The notes beneath the pieces were generated by a model that saw only the letters and a program-made list of their open reading frames with translations, did not search any database and was not told where the DNA came from. DNA of 64,000 nucleotides from an uncultured Alphaproteobacteria bacterium (GTDB taxonomy: Bacteria; Pseudomonadota; Alphaproteobacteria; Methylaequorales; Methylaequoraceae), in contig CACAYF010000003.1 of assembly GCA_902536655.1 (NCBI GenBank), positions 62,001 to 126,000 on the forward strand. Direction: 5' to 3'. Shown here piece by piece: positions 45,853 to 54,994 of this stretch. The position numbers were made by a program, and so were the translations under genes. The stretch's first letter is position 1. Each line of letters begins with the position of its first letter.

Positions 45853-46941
45853 TTCGTATAGAACATAACTATTTTTTTCCTTTTTTATCAATTCACTTTT
45901 CAGTTTTTCTTTGCTTTTCTCTTCCATTAGCTGAAACAACGACCAAACACAAGCACCCCTTACCAAACTACTTTCATTATTAATATGATTGCGAATGTAT
46001 TTTATTAATTTTTTATTTTTGCTATTTCCAGAAGCTATAATTATGTTTCTTAGAAATCTGTTCCAACCTATTCTTTTTACAGAAGAATTATGAAAGTACG
46101 TTTTGAAGTGTTCTTCACTAAATTTTAAGAAAAATAATAAATCTTTTTTGTCATTCGATATAAGTTTTTTCTCATCTGTTTCAGTCGCAAACTTATTCCA
46201 AGGACAAATAGATAAACAATCGTCGCAACCATATATTTTGTTTCCAATCAACTTTCGTAAACTTATTGGAATTGGACCTTTATTTTCAATCGTTAAATAT
46301 GAAATGCATCTTTTAGAGTCAATTTTATAATTGCGTAAAATTGCGTTTGTAGGACATATTTCTAAACATTTCGAACATGATCCACATCCATTAATAGTAT
46401 TTTTAGTTTCATTAATTTTTATAGGGAGAAATATTTCTGCTAGAAATAACCAAGATCCAAAACTTTTTGAGACAATGTTAGTATGTTTACCCTGCCAACC
46501 TAAACCAGCCTTTTCAGCAAAATATTTTTCCATTATAGGTGAAGTGTCAACGAAGATTTTTGTTTCAAGGTTATATTTATCTTTAAACCAATATTGTAAA
46601 TTTTGTAATTTATTTTTAATTACGGAATGATAGTCTTCATCTTGAGCATAAATACTAATATTTCCATGATTGTTATCTTTGTTTAAAAGCAACGGATTCT
46701 CTTTAGGACCATAATTTTGTCCCAAAACAATAATAGTTTCTACTTTATCCCAAATTTTCTTTGGGTTTGTTTTTTTTTCAAAATGCCTTTCTAACCATTT
46801 CATATCTCCATGATAATTTTTATTTAGAAAATTTTTATATCTTTGCTTTGTCTTTTCATCAACATATGGTTCTGAATAACCAATGGAATCAAAACCCAGT
46901 TTAATAATTTCTTTTTTTATATTTTTTTTTAAATTCTTCAT
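45835..46941 (-). CDS. queG: Epoxyqueuosine reductase
   Basis: A 368-residue QueG: RYKNFLNKNYHGDMKWLERH, GLGWQGKHTNIVSK, two [4Fe-4S] motifs CGSCSKCLEICPTNAI and CDDCLSICPWNKF, and a C-terminal HEAT-like region. It reduces epoxyqueuosine to queuosine in tRNA with cobalamin. It is divergent from queC with a 32-base spacer. Confidence 0.95.
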   Translation of the reverse strand: MKNLKKNIKKEIIKLGFDSIGYSEPYVDEKTKQRYKNFLNKNYHGDMKWLERHFEKKTNPKKIWDKVETIIVLGQNYGPKENPLLLNKDNNHGNISIYAQDEDYHSVIKNKLQNLQYWFKDKYNLETKIFVDTSPIMEKYFAEKAGLGWQGKHTNIVSKSFGSWLFLAEIFLPIKINETKNTINGCGSCSKCLEICPTNAILRNYKIDSKRCISYLTIENKGPIPISLRKLIGNKIYGCDDCLSICPWNKFATETDEKKLISNDKKDLLFFLKFSEEHFKTYFHNSSVKRIGWNRFLRNIIIASGNSKNKKLIKYIRNHINNESSLVRGACVWSLFQLMEEKSKEKLKSELIKKEKNSYVLYELKMLS

Positions 46942-46973
46942 TTTTTTATTTTCTTAAATATTATAATTATCAA

Positions 46974-47654
46974 ATGTCTATAAAATCAAATAAAGCTTTA
47001 GTTCTTTTAAGTGGGGGCTTAGACTCCTCAGTTGTTTTATCAGTATGCCAAGAAAAAGGTTATGATATATATGCCATTTCCTTTGATTATGGTCAAAGAC
47101 ATAAAGTTGAATTAGATTATGCAAAATTTCAAGCAACATTTTTTAAATGTATATCTCACGAAGTCTTTAAGATGGAATTCTACGGAGGCTCAGCATTAAC
47201 AGATGACATTAAGGTTCCTAAAAACAGAGACTCTCATTCAATGTCCAAAGATATTCCTGTTACATACGTTCCTAGTAGAAATATTGTATTTCTTTCGTTT
47301 GCCTCAGGATATGCAGAATGTCATGATATTGATAATATCTTTATAGGAGTAAATGCAATAGACTACTCAGGTTATCCTGATTGCAGAAAGAATTTTATAG
47401 ATAATTTTGAAAAACTTATTAATAAATCTACCAAGAAGGGTTTAGAAGGGAATAAATTTAAGATAAATACTCCTTTAATAAACTTGTCCAAAAAAGACAT
47501 TATTAAACTGGGTCATAAAAATGGTGTTGATTTTTCCATGACTTCGAGTTGTTATAGTCCAAAATTAAAAAAAAACTGTGGAGTATGTGATTCATGCTTA
47601 TTAAGAAAACAAGGTTTTGAGGAAGCTGGTTTAAGAGATCCAGCCAGAATTTAG
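46974..47654 (+). CDS. queC: 7-cyano-7-deazaguanine synthase
   Basis: A 226-residue PP-loop ATPase: ALVLLSGGLDSSVVLSV, ISFDYGQRHKVEL, YVPSRNIVFLSFASGYAE, SCYSPKLKKNCGVCDSCLLRKQGF (zinc cysteines). It converts CDG to preQ0. First of three co-directional genes queC-queE-queD, separated by 1-3 bases. Confidence 0.96.
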   Translation: MSIKSNKALVLLSGGLDSSVVLSVCQEKGYDIYAISFDYGQRHKVELDYAKFQATFFKCISHEVFKMEFYGGSALTDDIKVPKNRDSHSMSKDIPVTYVPSRNIVFLSFASGYAECHDIDNIFIGVNAIDYSGYPDCRKNFIDNFEKLINKSTKKGLEGNKFKINTPLINLSKKDIIKLGHKNGVDFSMTSSCYSPKLKKNCGVCDSCLLRKQGFEEAGLRDPARI

Positions 47655-47657
47655 TTA

Positions 47658-48290
47658 ATGTATAAAGTAAAAGAAATTTTTAGATCAATTCAAGGAGAAG
47701 GTTTTAATACTGGAAAAGAAAGCGTATTTATAAGATTTTCTGGTTGTAATTTCTGGAATGGAAGGGTCGAAGACAGGTTGGAAGCAAAATGTAATTTTTG
47801 TGATACTGATTTTGTTGGTGTCAATGGTAAAAATGGAGGTAACTATAATCTAAAAGAGTTAATTGAAGTCGTAGAAAGAGTTTGGGATTTGTCTTTTTCA
47901 TTAAAAAAAAAAAACGTAATTCTAACTGGTGGGGAACCCCTATTACAAGTTGATAAAAAATTGTTAGATTTTTTGAAAAAAAATAATTTTACAGTTGCTC
48001 TAGAAACAAATGGATCAATTAAAACAGACCTTGACTTTGACTGGATTTGTGTCAGCCCGAAGGATCCAGACCACTGGAATCAAAAAAAAGGCGACGAATT
48101 AAAAATAATATATCCCCAAGATAAATTTAATCTAAAAGAAATAGTCAATTTAGATTTTAAATATTTTTTTTTACAACCAAAAGATGATAGCTTAATGAAA
48201 CTTAATCTTAATAAAACAATTGACTATTGCAATCTAAATAAGAAGTGGATACCTAGTTTTCAATTTCATAAAGCAATCGGAATTCAGTAA
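47658..48290 (+). CDS. queE: 7-carboxy-7-deazaguanine synthase
   Basis: A 210-residue radical-SAM protein with IFRSIQGEGFNTGKESVFIRFSGCN and the expanded cluster motif CNFWNGRVEDRLEAKCNFC (CX14CX2C), typical for QueE, and LTGGEPLLQ. It converts CPH4 to CDG. Lies between queC and queD. Confidence 0.95.
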   Translation: MYKVKEIFRSIQGEGFNTGKESVFIRFSGCNFWNGRVEDRLEAKCNFCDTDFVGVNGKNGGNYNLKELIEVVERVWDLSFSLKKKNVILTGGEPLLQVDKKLLDFLKKNNFTVALETNGSIKTDLDFDWICVSPKDPDHWNQKKGDELKIIYPQDKFNLKEIVNLDFKYFFLQPKDDSLMKLNLNKTIDYCNLNKKWIPSFQFHKAIGIQ

Positions 48291-48291
48291 A

Positions 48292-48648
48292 ATGATAATC
48301 TTCAAAAAATATTATTTTGATGCAGCGCACTATATGCCTGAATTCAAGAAAAATCACAAATATAATAAAGTTCATGGGCATAGTTATGAAATTATTATAA
48401 AATTGCAAGGTGAATTAGATCCAAAAAATAATTGGGTCATGGATTTTGAAAAACTTGATTCTTATGTAAACCCTGAGTTATCAAAACTCGACCATTCAAT
48501 ATTAAATGAAGTTAAGGGTCTTGAAAAACCGACTAGTGAAAATATCGCAAAATGGCTTTGGAAAAAATTAAAAAAGAAAATTAACAATCTTGAAAGTATT
48601 GAAATTAATAGACCAAGAATTGGAGGATGTATCTTCACAGGTGATTGA
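48292..48648 (+). CDS. queD: 6-carboxy-5,6,7,8-tetrahydropterin synthase
   Basis: A 118-residue T-fold enzyme: KYYFDAAHYMPEFKKNHKYNKVHGHSYEIIIKL with the zinc histidines, DFEKLDSYVNPELSKLDHSILN, and PTSENIAKWLWKKL. It forms CPH4 from dihydroneopterin triphosphate. GTP cyclohydrolase I (folE), which provides the substrate, is not in the window. Confidence 0.95.
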   Translation: MIIFKKYYFDAAHYMPEFKKNHKYNKVHGHSYEIIIKLQGELDPKNNWVMDFEKLDSYVNPELSKLDHSILNEVKGLEKPTSENIAKWLWKKLKKKINNLESIEINRPRIGGCIFTGD

Positions 48649-48649
48649 G

Positions 48650-49105
48650 TTACCTTCCTGAATAATTTGGAATGTCTAGGTCTTCTACGTAAACGTCTTT
48701 CGGTCTTTTTCCTCTTTGAAAAATTACATCAATAGGTATACCTCCTCTGGGATTCCAGTAACTTGCAACCCTTATCCATTTTGGAGATGTATATTTTATA
48801 ATTTTTTTGGCTACTTTAATAGTACAATCTTCGTGGAAACCTCCGTAATTTCTGAATGTGAATAAAAAGAGTTTGAAAGATTTACTTTCCATTATTTTTT
48901 TATTAGGTACATAATCAACTATAAAATTACCAAAATCAGGTTGAGAAGTAATTGGACAAATACTTGTAAATTCTGGTGCAGTAAATCTTACACAATAATC
49001 TTCATCAGGATGAGGGTTCTTTACCGTATCCAAAATAAAATTATCTGGTGAATTTTGAATTTTCGACTTTGATCCAAGGTACCTAGGTTCTTTTGTGTTT
49101 TTCAT
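48650..49105 (-). CDS. queF: NADPH-dependent 7-cyano-7-deazaguanine reductase
   Basis: A 151-residue type I QueF: RFTAPEFTSICPITSQPDFGNFIVDY with the catalytic cysteine, ESKSFKLFLFTFRNYGGFHEDC, and WNPRGGIPIDVI at the C terminus. It reduces preQ0 to preQ1. Overlaps tgt by 23 bases and converges on queD. Confidence 0.96.
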   Translation of the reverse strand: MKNTKEPRYLGSKSKIQNSPDNFILDTVKNPHPDEDYCVRFTAPEFTSICPITSQPDFGNFIVDYVPNKKIMESKSFKLFLFTFRNYGGFHEDCTIKVAKKIIKYTSPKWIRVASYWNPRGGIPIDVIFQRGKRPKDVYVEDLDIPNYSGR

Positions 49106-50204
49106 GATTTTCAGAATATTTTTTTTTTAGTTCATTAAATTTTTTATTAATTATAGACTCTCGTATATCACACATCATTTTTTTGTAAAAAGCAATATTA
49201 TGTAAACTTAAAATCATGCACGCTAAAATTTCATTATTCTTAACTAAGTGATGAATGTAAGATTTTGAAAAATTTTGAGAAACATATAAATCCAATCCTT
49301 CATCAAGAGGAGAGTCGTCTTTAAGATATATCGCATTTCTCAAATTTATTTCACCATTACTTGTAAAAGCCCTACCATTCCTTCCAAACCTGGTAGGTAA
49401 AACACAATCAAACATATCAACTCCTCTTTCTACTGCTGCAAATATGTCAATTGGTCTGCCAACACCCATCAAATATCTAGGTTTATCTTCATCGATATTT
49501 TCTAGAGAAAAATCAATTGATTTGATCATCTCTTCATGAGACTCTCCAACCGAAAGTCCACCGAGCGCATAACCATCAAATCCAATTTTACTTAATTTTT
49601 CAGAGCATTTCTTTCTTAGAGTTTCAAACATACCTCCTTGAATAATTCCAAATAAACCAAAACCTTCTCTGGATGTGAAAGTATTTTTACACCTATTCGC
49701 CCATCTGATTGATAATTCCATTGACTCTTCAGCTCTTGAAAAGGATGCAGGATATTCTGTACATTCATCCAGTACCATTGAAATATCAGAATTTAATCTT
49801 TCTTGGATTTGAATTGCAGATTCTGGGGTTAATTCAATTTTCTTTCCGTCAATATGAGATACAAAATTAATTCCATGTTCATTTATTTTTCTTAATTTTG
49901 ACAAAGACCATACTTGATATCCGCCAGAATCTGTCAAAATTGGTTTATTCCAATTAATAAATTTGTGAAGCCCACCCAATTCTTTTACTAAACGATCTCC
50001 TGGGCGAAGCATCAAATGGTATGTATTTGCTAAAATAATTTCTATACCAAGTTTTTCTAAATCTCTCTGAAAAATTGCCTTTACGCTTCCAAGAGTTCCA
50101 ACAGGCATAAAGACAGGAGTTTTAATTTTTCCATGGAAAGTTTCAATAGATCCTGCACGTGCCTTTTGATATTTATTTTCTACAGAGAATTTAAACTTTG
50201 TCAT
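49083..50204 (-). CDS. tgt: tRNA-guanine transglycosylase lacking the zinc cysteines
   Basis: A 373-residue TGT barrel: PVFMPVGTLGSVKAI, ILTDSGGYQVWSLSK (catalytic base Asp), LFGIIQGG, YALGGLSVGE, YLMGVGRP and FDCVLPTRFGRNGRAF (nucleophile Asp). It exchanges G34 of GUN-anticodon tRNAs for preQ1. The zinc site is altered: where E. coli TGT has C302, C304 and C307 this protein has Leu304, Leu306 and Ser309 (DEGLDLYVSQNF), while the fourth ligand His (H335, SLHNIAFY) remains. The replacement is clear in the DNA. Confidence 0.94.
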   Translation of the reverse strand: MTKFKFSVENKYQKARAGSIETFHGKIKTPVFMPVGTLGSVKAIFQRDLEKLGIEIILANTYHLMLRPGDRLVKELGGLHKFINWNKPILTDSGGYQVWSLSKLRKINEHGINFVSHIDGKKIELTPESAIQIQERLNSDISMVLDECTEYPASFSRAEESMELSIRWANRCKNTFTSREGFGLFGIIQGGMFETLRKKCSEKLSKIGFDGYALGGLSVGESHEEMIKSIDFSLENIDEDKPRYLMGVGRPIDIFAAVERGVDMFDCVLPTRFGRNGRAFTSNGEINLRNAIYLKDDSPLDEGLDLYVSQNFSKSYIHHLVKNNEILACMILSLHNIAFYKKMMCDIRESIINKKFNELKKKYSENHEKHKRT

Positions 50205-51231
50205 TTTTATTCCAAATTAAACATGCATCTCCATAAGAAAAAAAACGAAGTTTATTTTTGATCGCAAAATCATAAAGTCCCATTGTTTTTTTTTTTCCAA
50301 TAAGTGTGAAGATTAAAAGTAGTAATGTTGATTTTGGTGTATGAAAATTTGTAACAAGTCCATCAACAGAATTTATTTCCCATCCGGGTTTAATAAATAT
50401 ATTTGTTTCACCTTTATACGGTGAAATATAACCTTTACTATCTTTTGATGTTTCAAGTAATCTTAAAACCGTTGTTCCAATAGCAATTATTCTTCCACCA
50501 TTTTTTTTTACTTTATTAATTTCTTGAGATGATTTTTTTGAAATACATCCATATTCATAATGCATCTTATGTTTAAAAACATTTTCTGTTCTTATTGGAA
50601 TGAAAGTCCCACCATTTACATGTAAAGTAATATAAATTATTTTAATTTTTTTTGTTTTTAGTTTTTTAATTAAACGTTTAGTAAAGTGAAAGCTCGCTGT
50701 TGGAGCAGCTACTGCTCCTTCATTTTTGGCAAAGATAGTTTGATAATTATTAAAATCCGATTTCTTGTGACCTCTCTTTTTTATGTAGGGGGGGATGGGC
50801 GGTTTTCCAAAAATTTTTATTTTTTTTAAAAATTCTTTGTAGGGTAAGTCAAACTTTAAAGATATTTCATAATCATGTATTTTAATTATTTCAGCAAATT
50901 GTTTTTTAAAAATACTGATTTTCATTCCGATCATTAGCTTTTTTTTTGCTTTTAAAAAGGCACTCCATGTGTTTTCTTTTTTATCTTCAATTTTATTTAG
51001 ATTTATTGAAACTTTTTGATTGTCAATTGCGCCTTCGAGTTCAGCATGGATTACCTTAGTGTTATTGATAATAATTGCATCTGATGAATTTAATTCATTA
51101 ATAATTTCATTGAACTTAATTACTCTGTTATTTTTACCTACAACAACTAATTTTGAATTATCTCTAGGTTTGACAGGATGCAGGGCTATCAGTTCCTTTG
51201 GAATTTCATAATCTAAATCATTTAGATGCAT
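50191..51231 (-). CDS. queA: S-adenosylmethionine:tRNA ribosyltransferase-isomerase
   Basis: A 346-residue QueA: LNDLDYEIPKELIALHPVKPRDNSKLVV, AIIINNTKVIHAEL, GKPPIPPYIKKRG, NEGAVAAPTASFHFT, YITLHVNGGTFIPIR, and TVLRLLETS, NFHTPKSTLLLLI. It transfers the ribose part of SAM to preQ1 in tRNA, giving epoxyqueuosine, the QueG substrate. Overlaps tgt by 14 bases. Confidence 0.96.
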   Translation of the reverse strand: MHLNDLDYEIPKELIALHPVKPRDNSKLVVVGKNNRVIKFNEIINELNSSDAIIINNTKVIHAELEGAIDNQKVSINLNKIEDKKENTWSAFLKAKKKLMIGMKISIFKKQFAEIIKIHDYEISLKFDLPYKEFLKKIKIFGKPPIPPYIKKRGHKKSDFNNYQTIFAKNEGAVAAPTASFHFTKRLIKKLKTKKIKIIYITLHVNGGTFIPIRTENVFKHKMHYEYGCISKKSSQEINKVKKNGGRIIAIGTTVLRLLETSKDSKGYISPYKGETNIFIKPGWEINSVDGLVTNFHTPKSTLLLLIFTLIGKKKTMGLYDFAIKNKLRFFSYGDACLIWNKNDKV

Positions 51232-51232
51232 T

Positions 51233-52366
51233 TTAGTAAAGGTAATCTATTACTTTAGTGAGAAAATCTTCACATTTTTTTAATTGTACTGTTTCAATGT
51301 ATTCATCCGGTTTATGGGCTTGTTTAATACTTCCTGGACCACAAACTATTGTTTGAAAGCCTAGCTGATTGAAAATACCTGCTTCTGTACCGAAACTCAC
51401 TGTATTTAAGGAGTTAGTTCTCAATTTTTCTAAGCATAGTGATATGATATTTGAATTGTGATTTGTTATCAAAGGCGGGAAATTATTTTGTTCAGACAGT
51501 GATATACTGCATTTCTTGTTAAATGACTTCATATCTCCTTCTAAAATTAATAGATAATCTTTGATTTGGTTTACAAACCTTTCGGTATTAAATTTTGGGG
51601 TATCTCTTATCTCAAATTCAATTTTACAATTGTTCGGTATAATATTAACTGCGGTCCCTCCAGAAATTTTTCCTACATTGATGGTTGTAAAACTTGGATA
51701 GAAATTTAGGTCTTTTTTTTTTTCAATTAATTTTTGTTTAGCCTCTAGAAATTGAATAAACTTTGAGCAATATTGTATTGCATTGACACCCTCATTTATT
51801 AATGATGAGTGAGATTCTAATCCATTAAATGATACTTCAAAGTTTTTCTTTCCTTTGTGCTGATTTACAAGTTTCATTTCAGTTGGTTCACCAACAATAC
51901 AAAATTTTGGTTTAGGATCTAGTTTGTTCAAAAAAGGAACTAATTTCTGAATACCAAGACATCCCACTTCTTCATCATATGAGAAAATTAGAAAAAGAGG
52001 CTTCTTCATTTCTTTAATTTTTAATTTTTTTAATAAAGACAATACAACTGCTATAAATCCTTTCATATCAGCAGTTCCTCTACCATAATATTTGTTATTT
52101 TTCATAGTTAAATTAAAAGGATTTGATGTCCATTTTTGTCCATCTGTTGGAACAACGTCTGTATGGCCAGAAAAGGCTATTCCGCCGTCTTTTTTTGGTC
52201 CAATCCTGCAAAAAACGTTAAACCTGCCTTTTTCCCCTTCAATTTTTTTGGCTCTTAATCCAATTTTATTTAAATAATCTATAATGAAATTTGCCAATTC
52301 TTTATTTGAATTTTCACTAATTGTTGGAAAAGAAATTAATTTGGAAAAAATCTGATCTAAATTCAT
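51233..52366 (-). CDS. argE: Acetylornithine deacetylase
   Basis: A 377-residue M20 metallopeptidase: IAFSGHTDVVPTDG (metal His), YGRGTADMKGFIAV (bridging Asp), FSYDEEVGCLG (catalytic Glu), IVGEPTEMKLVNQHKG, and AGIFNQLGFQTIVCGPGSIKQAHKPDE. It deacetylates N-acetylornithine in arginine synthesis. One base separates it from queA. Other M20 substrates cannot be excluded. Confidence 0.9.
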   Translation of the reverse strand: MNLDQIFSKLISFPTISENSNKELANFIIDYLNKIGLRAKKIEGEKGRFNVFCRIGPKKDGGIAFSGHTDVVPTDGQKWTSNPFNLTMKNNKYYGRGTADMKGFIAVVLSLLKKLKIKEMKKPLFLIFSYDEEVGCLGIQKLVPFLNKLDPKPKFCIVGEPTEMKLVNQHKGKKNFEVSFNGLESHSSLINEGVNAIQYCSKFIQFLEAKQKLIEKKKDLNFYPSFTTINVGKISGGTAVNIIPNNCKIEFEIRDTPKFNTERFVNQIKDYLLILEGDMKSFNKKCSISLSEQNNFPPLITNHNSNIISLCLEKLRTNSLNTVSFGTEAGIFNQLGFQTIVCGPGSIKQAHKPDEYIETVQLKKCEDFLTKVIDYLY

Positions 52367-52368
52367 TT

Positions 52369-53133
52369 TTAAGAATTATTAAATTGTTCGTTAATTATGC
52401 GTTCTTCTAAGTCATGACCAGGATCAAACAACAAGTTTACAAATAATTTTTTTTCAAGTTCAATTTCAAGCCTGTCAATATTTTCAAATTGCATGAAGTC
52501 TGCTTCTGCTCTAACAGGTCTTAATTTAGAGTCAATTGCGTACAGAGTAATTTTTGCATCATTGTTAAGTAAAGCACCTCTCCATCTTCGTGGCCTGTAA
52601 GGACTTATTGGAGTGAGTGCTAAAACCTTAGCACCTACGGGAATTACAGGACCTCTCAATGAAAGATTATAAGCTGAACTTCCAGCTGGAGTTGCGATTA
52701 AACAACCGTCACCAAGAAATTCTTCAATCCTGGTTTTACTATTTACTTCAATTTTTATTTTTGCAATCTTTGAGCTACTTCTTATTAGAGATACATCGTT
52801 AAAAGCTAGACTCTCTTTTATTTTTTTATTCTTTTCAAAGCATTTTATTTTTAAAGGTGATAACTTATAGGGAATTGCTTCGTCTAATCTTTTTTTTAAA
52901 TTTTTCTCAGAGAATTGATTCATCAAAAATCCAATATGACCTTTATTCATTCCATAAATTGGTTTGTTCAAATGTAAAAAATCATGTAACGATTTTAACA
53001 TTGTTCCATCACCTCCTAGTGCCACTATAATATCTGCTTTTTCCGGAGGGACGGAATCGTAAGTTTGTTCCATCATTTTAAGCGATTTAATAGCATCTGG
53101 TTTTTCTGAAGAAACAAATCCAATTTTTGTCAT
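52369..53133 (-). CDS. nadK: NAD kinase
   Basis: A 254-residue kinase with IVALGGDGTMLKSL (GGDG), MNKGHIGFLMN, NDVSLIRS, GDGCLIATPAGSSAYNLSLRGPVI and LTPISPYRPRRW. It phosphorylates NAD to NADP. Located between argE and moaA with 2-3 base spacers. Confidence 0.96.
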   Translation of the reverse strand: MTKIGFVSSEKPDAIKSLKMMEQTYDSVPPEKADIIVALGGDGTMLKSLHDFLHLNKPIYGMNKGHIGFLMNQFSEKNLKKRLDEAIPYKLSPLKIKCFEKNKKIKESLAFNDVSLIRSSSKIAKIKIEVNSKTRIEEFLGDGCLIATPAGSSAYNLSLRGPVIPVGAKVLALTPISPYRPRRWRGALLNNDAKITLYAIDSKLRPVRAEADFMQFENIDRLEIELEKKLFVNLLFDPGHDLEERIINEQFNNS

Positions 53134-53136
53134 TTA

Positions 53137-54120
53137 TTAACCACCTGTAGTATTCATAAATCTTTTATGAATATAGCTCTTTTCGTCAATTTTAAAGTAA
53201 TGTCTTTCTGGTTTCATGAAAATGACTTCCTTTAATGCATTTAACAAATTTCGCCTGTCATTAGCTCTAATAAATGGAGTGAGGTCTAAAGAATTGTTAT
53301 CACCAAGACATGGATAAACTTTTCCATTTGAAGTTATTCTTAATCTGTTACAAGTTGCACAAAAATGATCAGATATAGGAGAGATAAAACCCACAAATAA
53401 ATTTAATTTTTTGCAATAGAAATAGTTTGATGGACCTGAAGATTTTAGTGAAGATTGTACTAAATCAAAATCTTTACAGATTATTTCCTTAGCTTTATTA
53501 ACAGAAAAGTATTGTGACTTTCTCGAATTTAACATATCTCCTACTGGCATAACTTCAATGAAAGATAATGTAAAAGAATTATGACTACACCATTTCATTA
53601 TTTCTAATAATTCATCATCATTAAAATTTTTTAAAAGAACTGTGTTTATCTTTATAGATAACTTATTTTCTTTAGCACTTTCAATTCCTTCGAAAACACT
53701 TTCAATGTTTCCTCCATTAGTAATGAAATTAAATTTTTCTTTTATGAGCGAATCAAGTGAAACATTTACTCTTTTGACTCCAAGGCCTGATAATGTTTTT
53801 GAATATTTTTTTAACTGCGTTCCATTCGTAGTTAGTAGAATTTCATCAATAACTTTTTTACTTAGTTTTTTGGACAGGAATTCAATATATTCTACTATAT
53901 CTTTTCTTACTAATGGTTCTCCACCAGTAATACGAAATTTTCTGATCCCTAAATCAATGAGTGACTCTGAAATTAATTTAAGTTTATTAATATCTAAAAT
54001 TTCTTCTTTTTTGTAAAAATTAGGATTGGACTCAGGCATACAATATTTGCATCTAAGATCACATCTGTCAGTAACAGAAATTCTTACATAGTCAATTTTT
54101 CTTCCAAAGTTATCCAGCAT
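53137..54120 (-). CDS. moaA: GTP 3',8-cyclase
   Basis: A 327-residue radical-SAM enzyme: DYVRISVTDRCDLRCKYCMPE (first cluster CxxxCxxC), FRITGGEPLVRKDI, FCATCNRLRITSNGKVYPCLGD (second cluster) and the C-terminal GG needed for activity (MNTTGG). It begins molybdenum cofactor synthesis. Divergent from fdhD with a 79-base spacer; its position beside the formate dehydrogenase locus suggests shared purpose. Confidence 0.96.
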   Translation of the reverse strand: MLDNFGRKIDYVRISVTDRCDLRCKYCMPESNPNFYKKEEILDINKLKLISESLIDLGIRKFRITGGEPLVRKDIVEYIEFLSKKLSKKVIDEILLTTNGTQLKKYSKTLSGLGVKRVNVSLDSLIKEKFNFITNGGNIESVFEGIESAKENKLSIKINTVLLKNFNDDELLEIMKWCSHNSFTLSFIEVMPVGDMLNSRKSQYFSVNKAKEIICKDFDLVQSSLKSSGPSNYFYCKKLNLFVGFISPISDHFCATCNRLRITSNGKVYPCLGDNNSLDLTPFIRANDRRNLLNALKEVIFMKPERHYFKIDEKSYIHKRFMNTTGG

Positions 54121-54199
54121 AATTTTTTTGAATAATATTCATATTTTAATTCTTAGGTTAAAATAATATAGTAATCAAATTATTAGTAAACTTAAAGTC

Positions 54200-54994
54200 A
54201 TGAAAATTAAACCCAACTTAGAAAATTCATCCTTAACAAGAAAAATCTTTGGATTAGATGAGTACTTAAAGCGAAAGAAGATAGACGTAATTGAAGAAAA
54301 ACCCATAACACTCTATTTAAATAGTCAAGAAATTGTAACAATGATGACAATTAACGATTTCCCAGAATATTTAGCACTTGGTTATCTTTTAAATCAAAAT
54401 ATGATTACCAAAACAACAAAAATTGAATCTGTTGAATATTATGCAGATCTAAAAACAGTTGTTGTAAGAACTAAAAAATCAACAAATTTTGAAGCAAAAT
54501 TAAAAAAAAAGACCATAACCTCAGGTTGCGCTCAAGGAACAGTATTCGGTGATATTATGGATAATTTGAAAAAATTTAAATTTAAAAATTCTTTCAAAAT
54601 TAAAAAATCATGGATCTATGACTTATCAAAAAAAATTAATCTGACTCCTAGCCTCTATCTAAAAGCTGGAGCTATTCATGGTTGCGTCTTATGTGAGAAA
54701 AACAAGCCTTTAATATATATGGAGGATGTTGGAAGACATAATGCCATTGATAAGATTGCAGGTTACATGAAAGTAAAAAAGATTTCTCCGGCCAATAAAA
54801 TTTTTTATACAACTGGAAGACTCACAAGTGAAATGGTAATGAAGTCAGTTCAAATGAGAATCCCAATTGTTATATCAAGATCAGGTTTCACAGCATGGGG
54901 CGTTGACCTTGCACGACAAGCTAACCTCACTTTAATTGGAAGAGCCAAAGGAAAAAAATTTTTTGTCCTGAGTGGAGAACATAGAATTGAATAA
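54200..54994 (+). CDS. fdhD: Formate dehydrogenase accessory sulfurtransferase
   Basis: A 264-residue FdhD: EEKPITLYLNSQEIVTMMT, FPEYLALGYLLNQN, AGAIHGCVLCEKNKPLIYMEDVGRHNAIDKIAGYM, YTTGRLTSEMVMK and GFTAWGVDLARQANLTLIGRA. It transfers sulfur to the Mo-bisMGD of formate dehydrogenase. The loop holding the CxxC pair of E. coli FdhD reads TSGCAQGTVFGD here, with only one cysteine. Overlaps mobA by 23 bases. Confidence 0.94.
   Translation: MKIKPNLENSSLTRKIFGLDEYLKRKKIDVIEEKPITLYLNSQEIVTMMTINDFPEYLALGYLLNQNMITKTTKIESVEYYADLKTVVVRTKKSTNFEAKLKKKTITSGCAQGTVFGDIMDNLKKFKFKNSFKIKKSWIYDLSKKINLTPSLYLKAGAIHGCVLCEKNKPLIYMEDVGRHNAIDKIAGYMKVKKISPANKIFYTTGRLTSEMVMKSVQMRIPIVISRSGFTAWGVDLARQANLTLIGRAKGKKFFVLSGEHRIE

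Noticed and set aside
46942-46973. preQ1 riboswitch in the queG-queC spacer
   Set aside because: Only 32 AT-rich bases with no stem or C-rich element.
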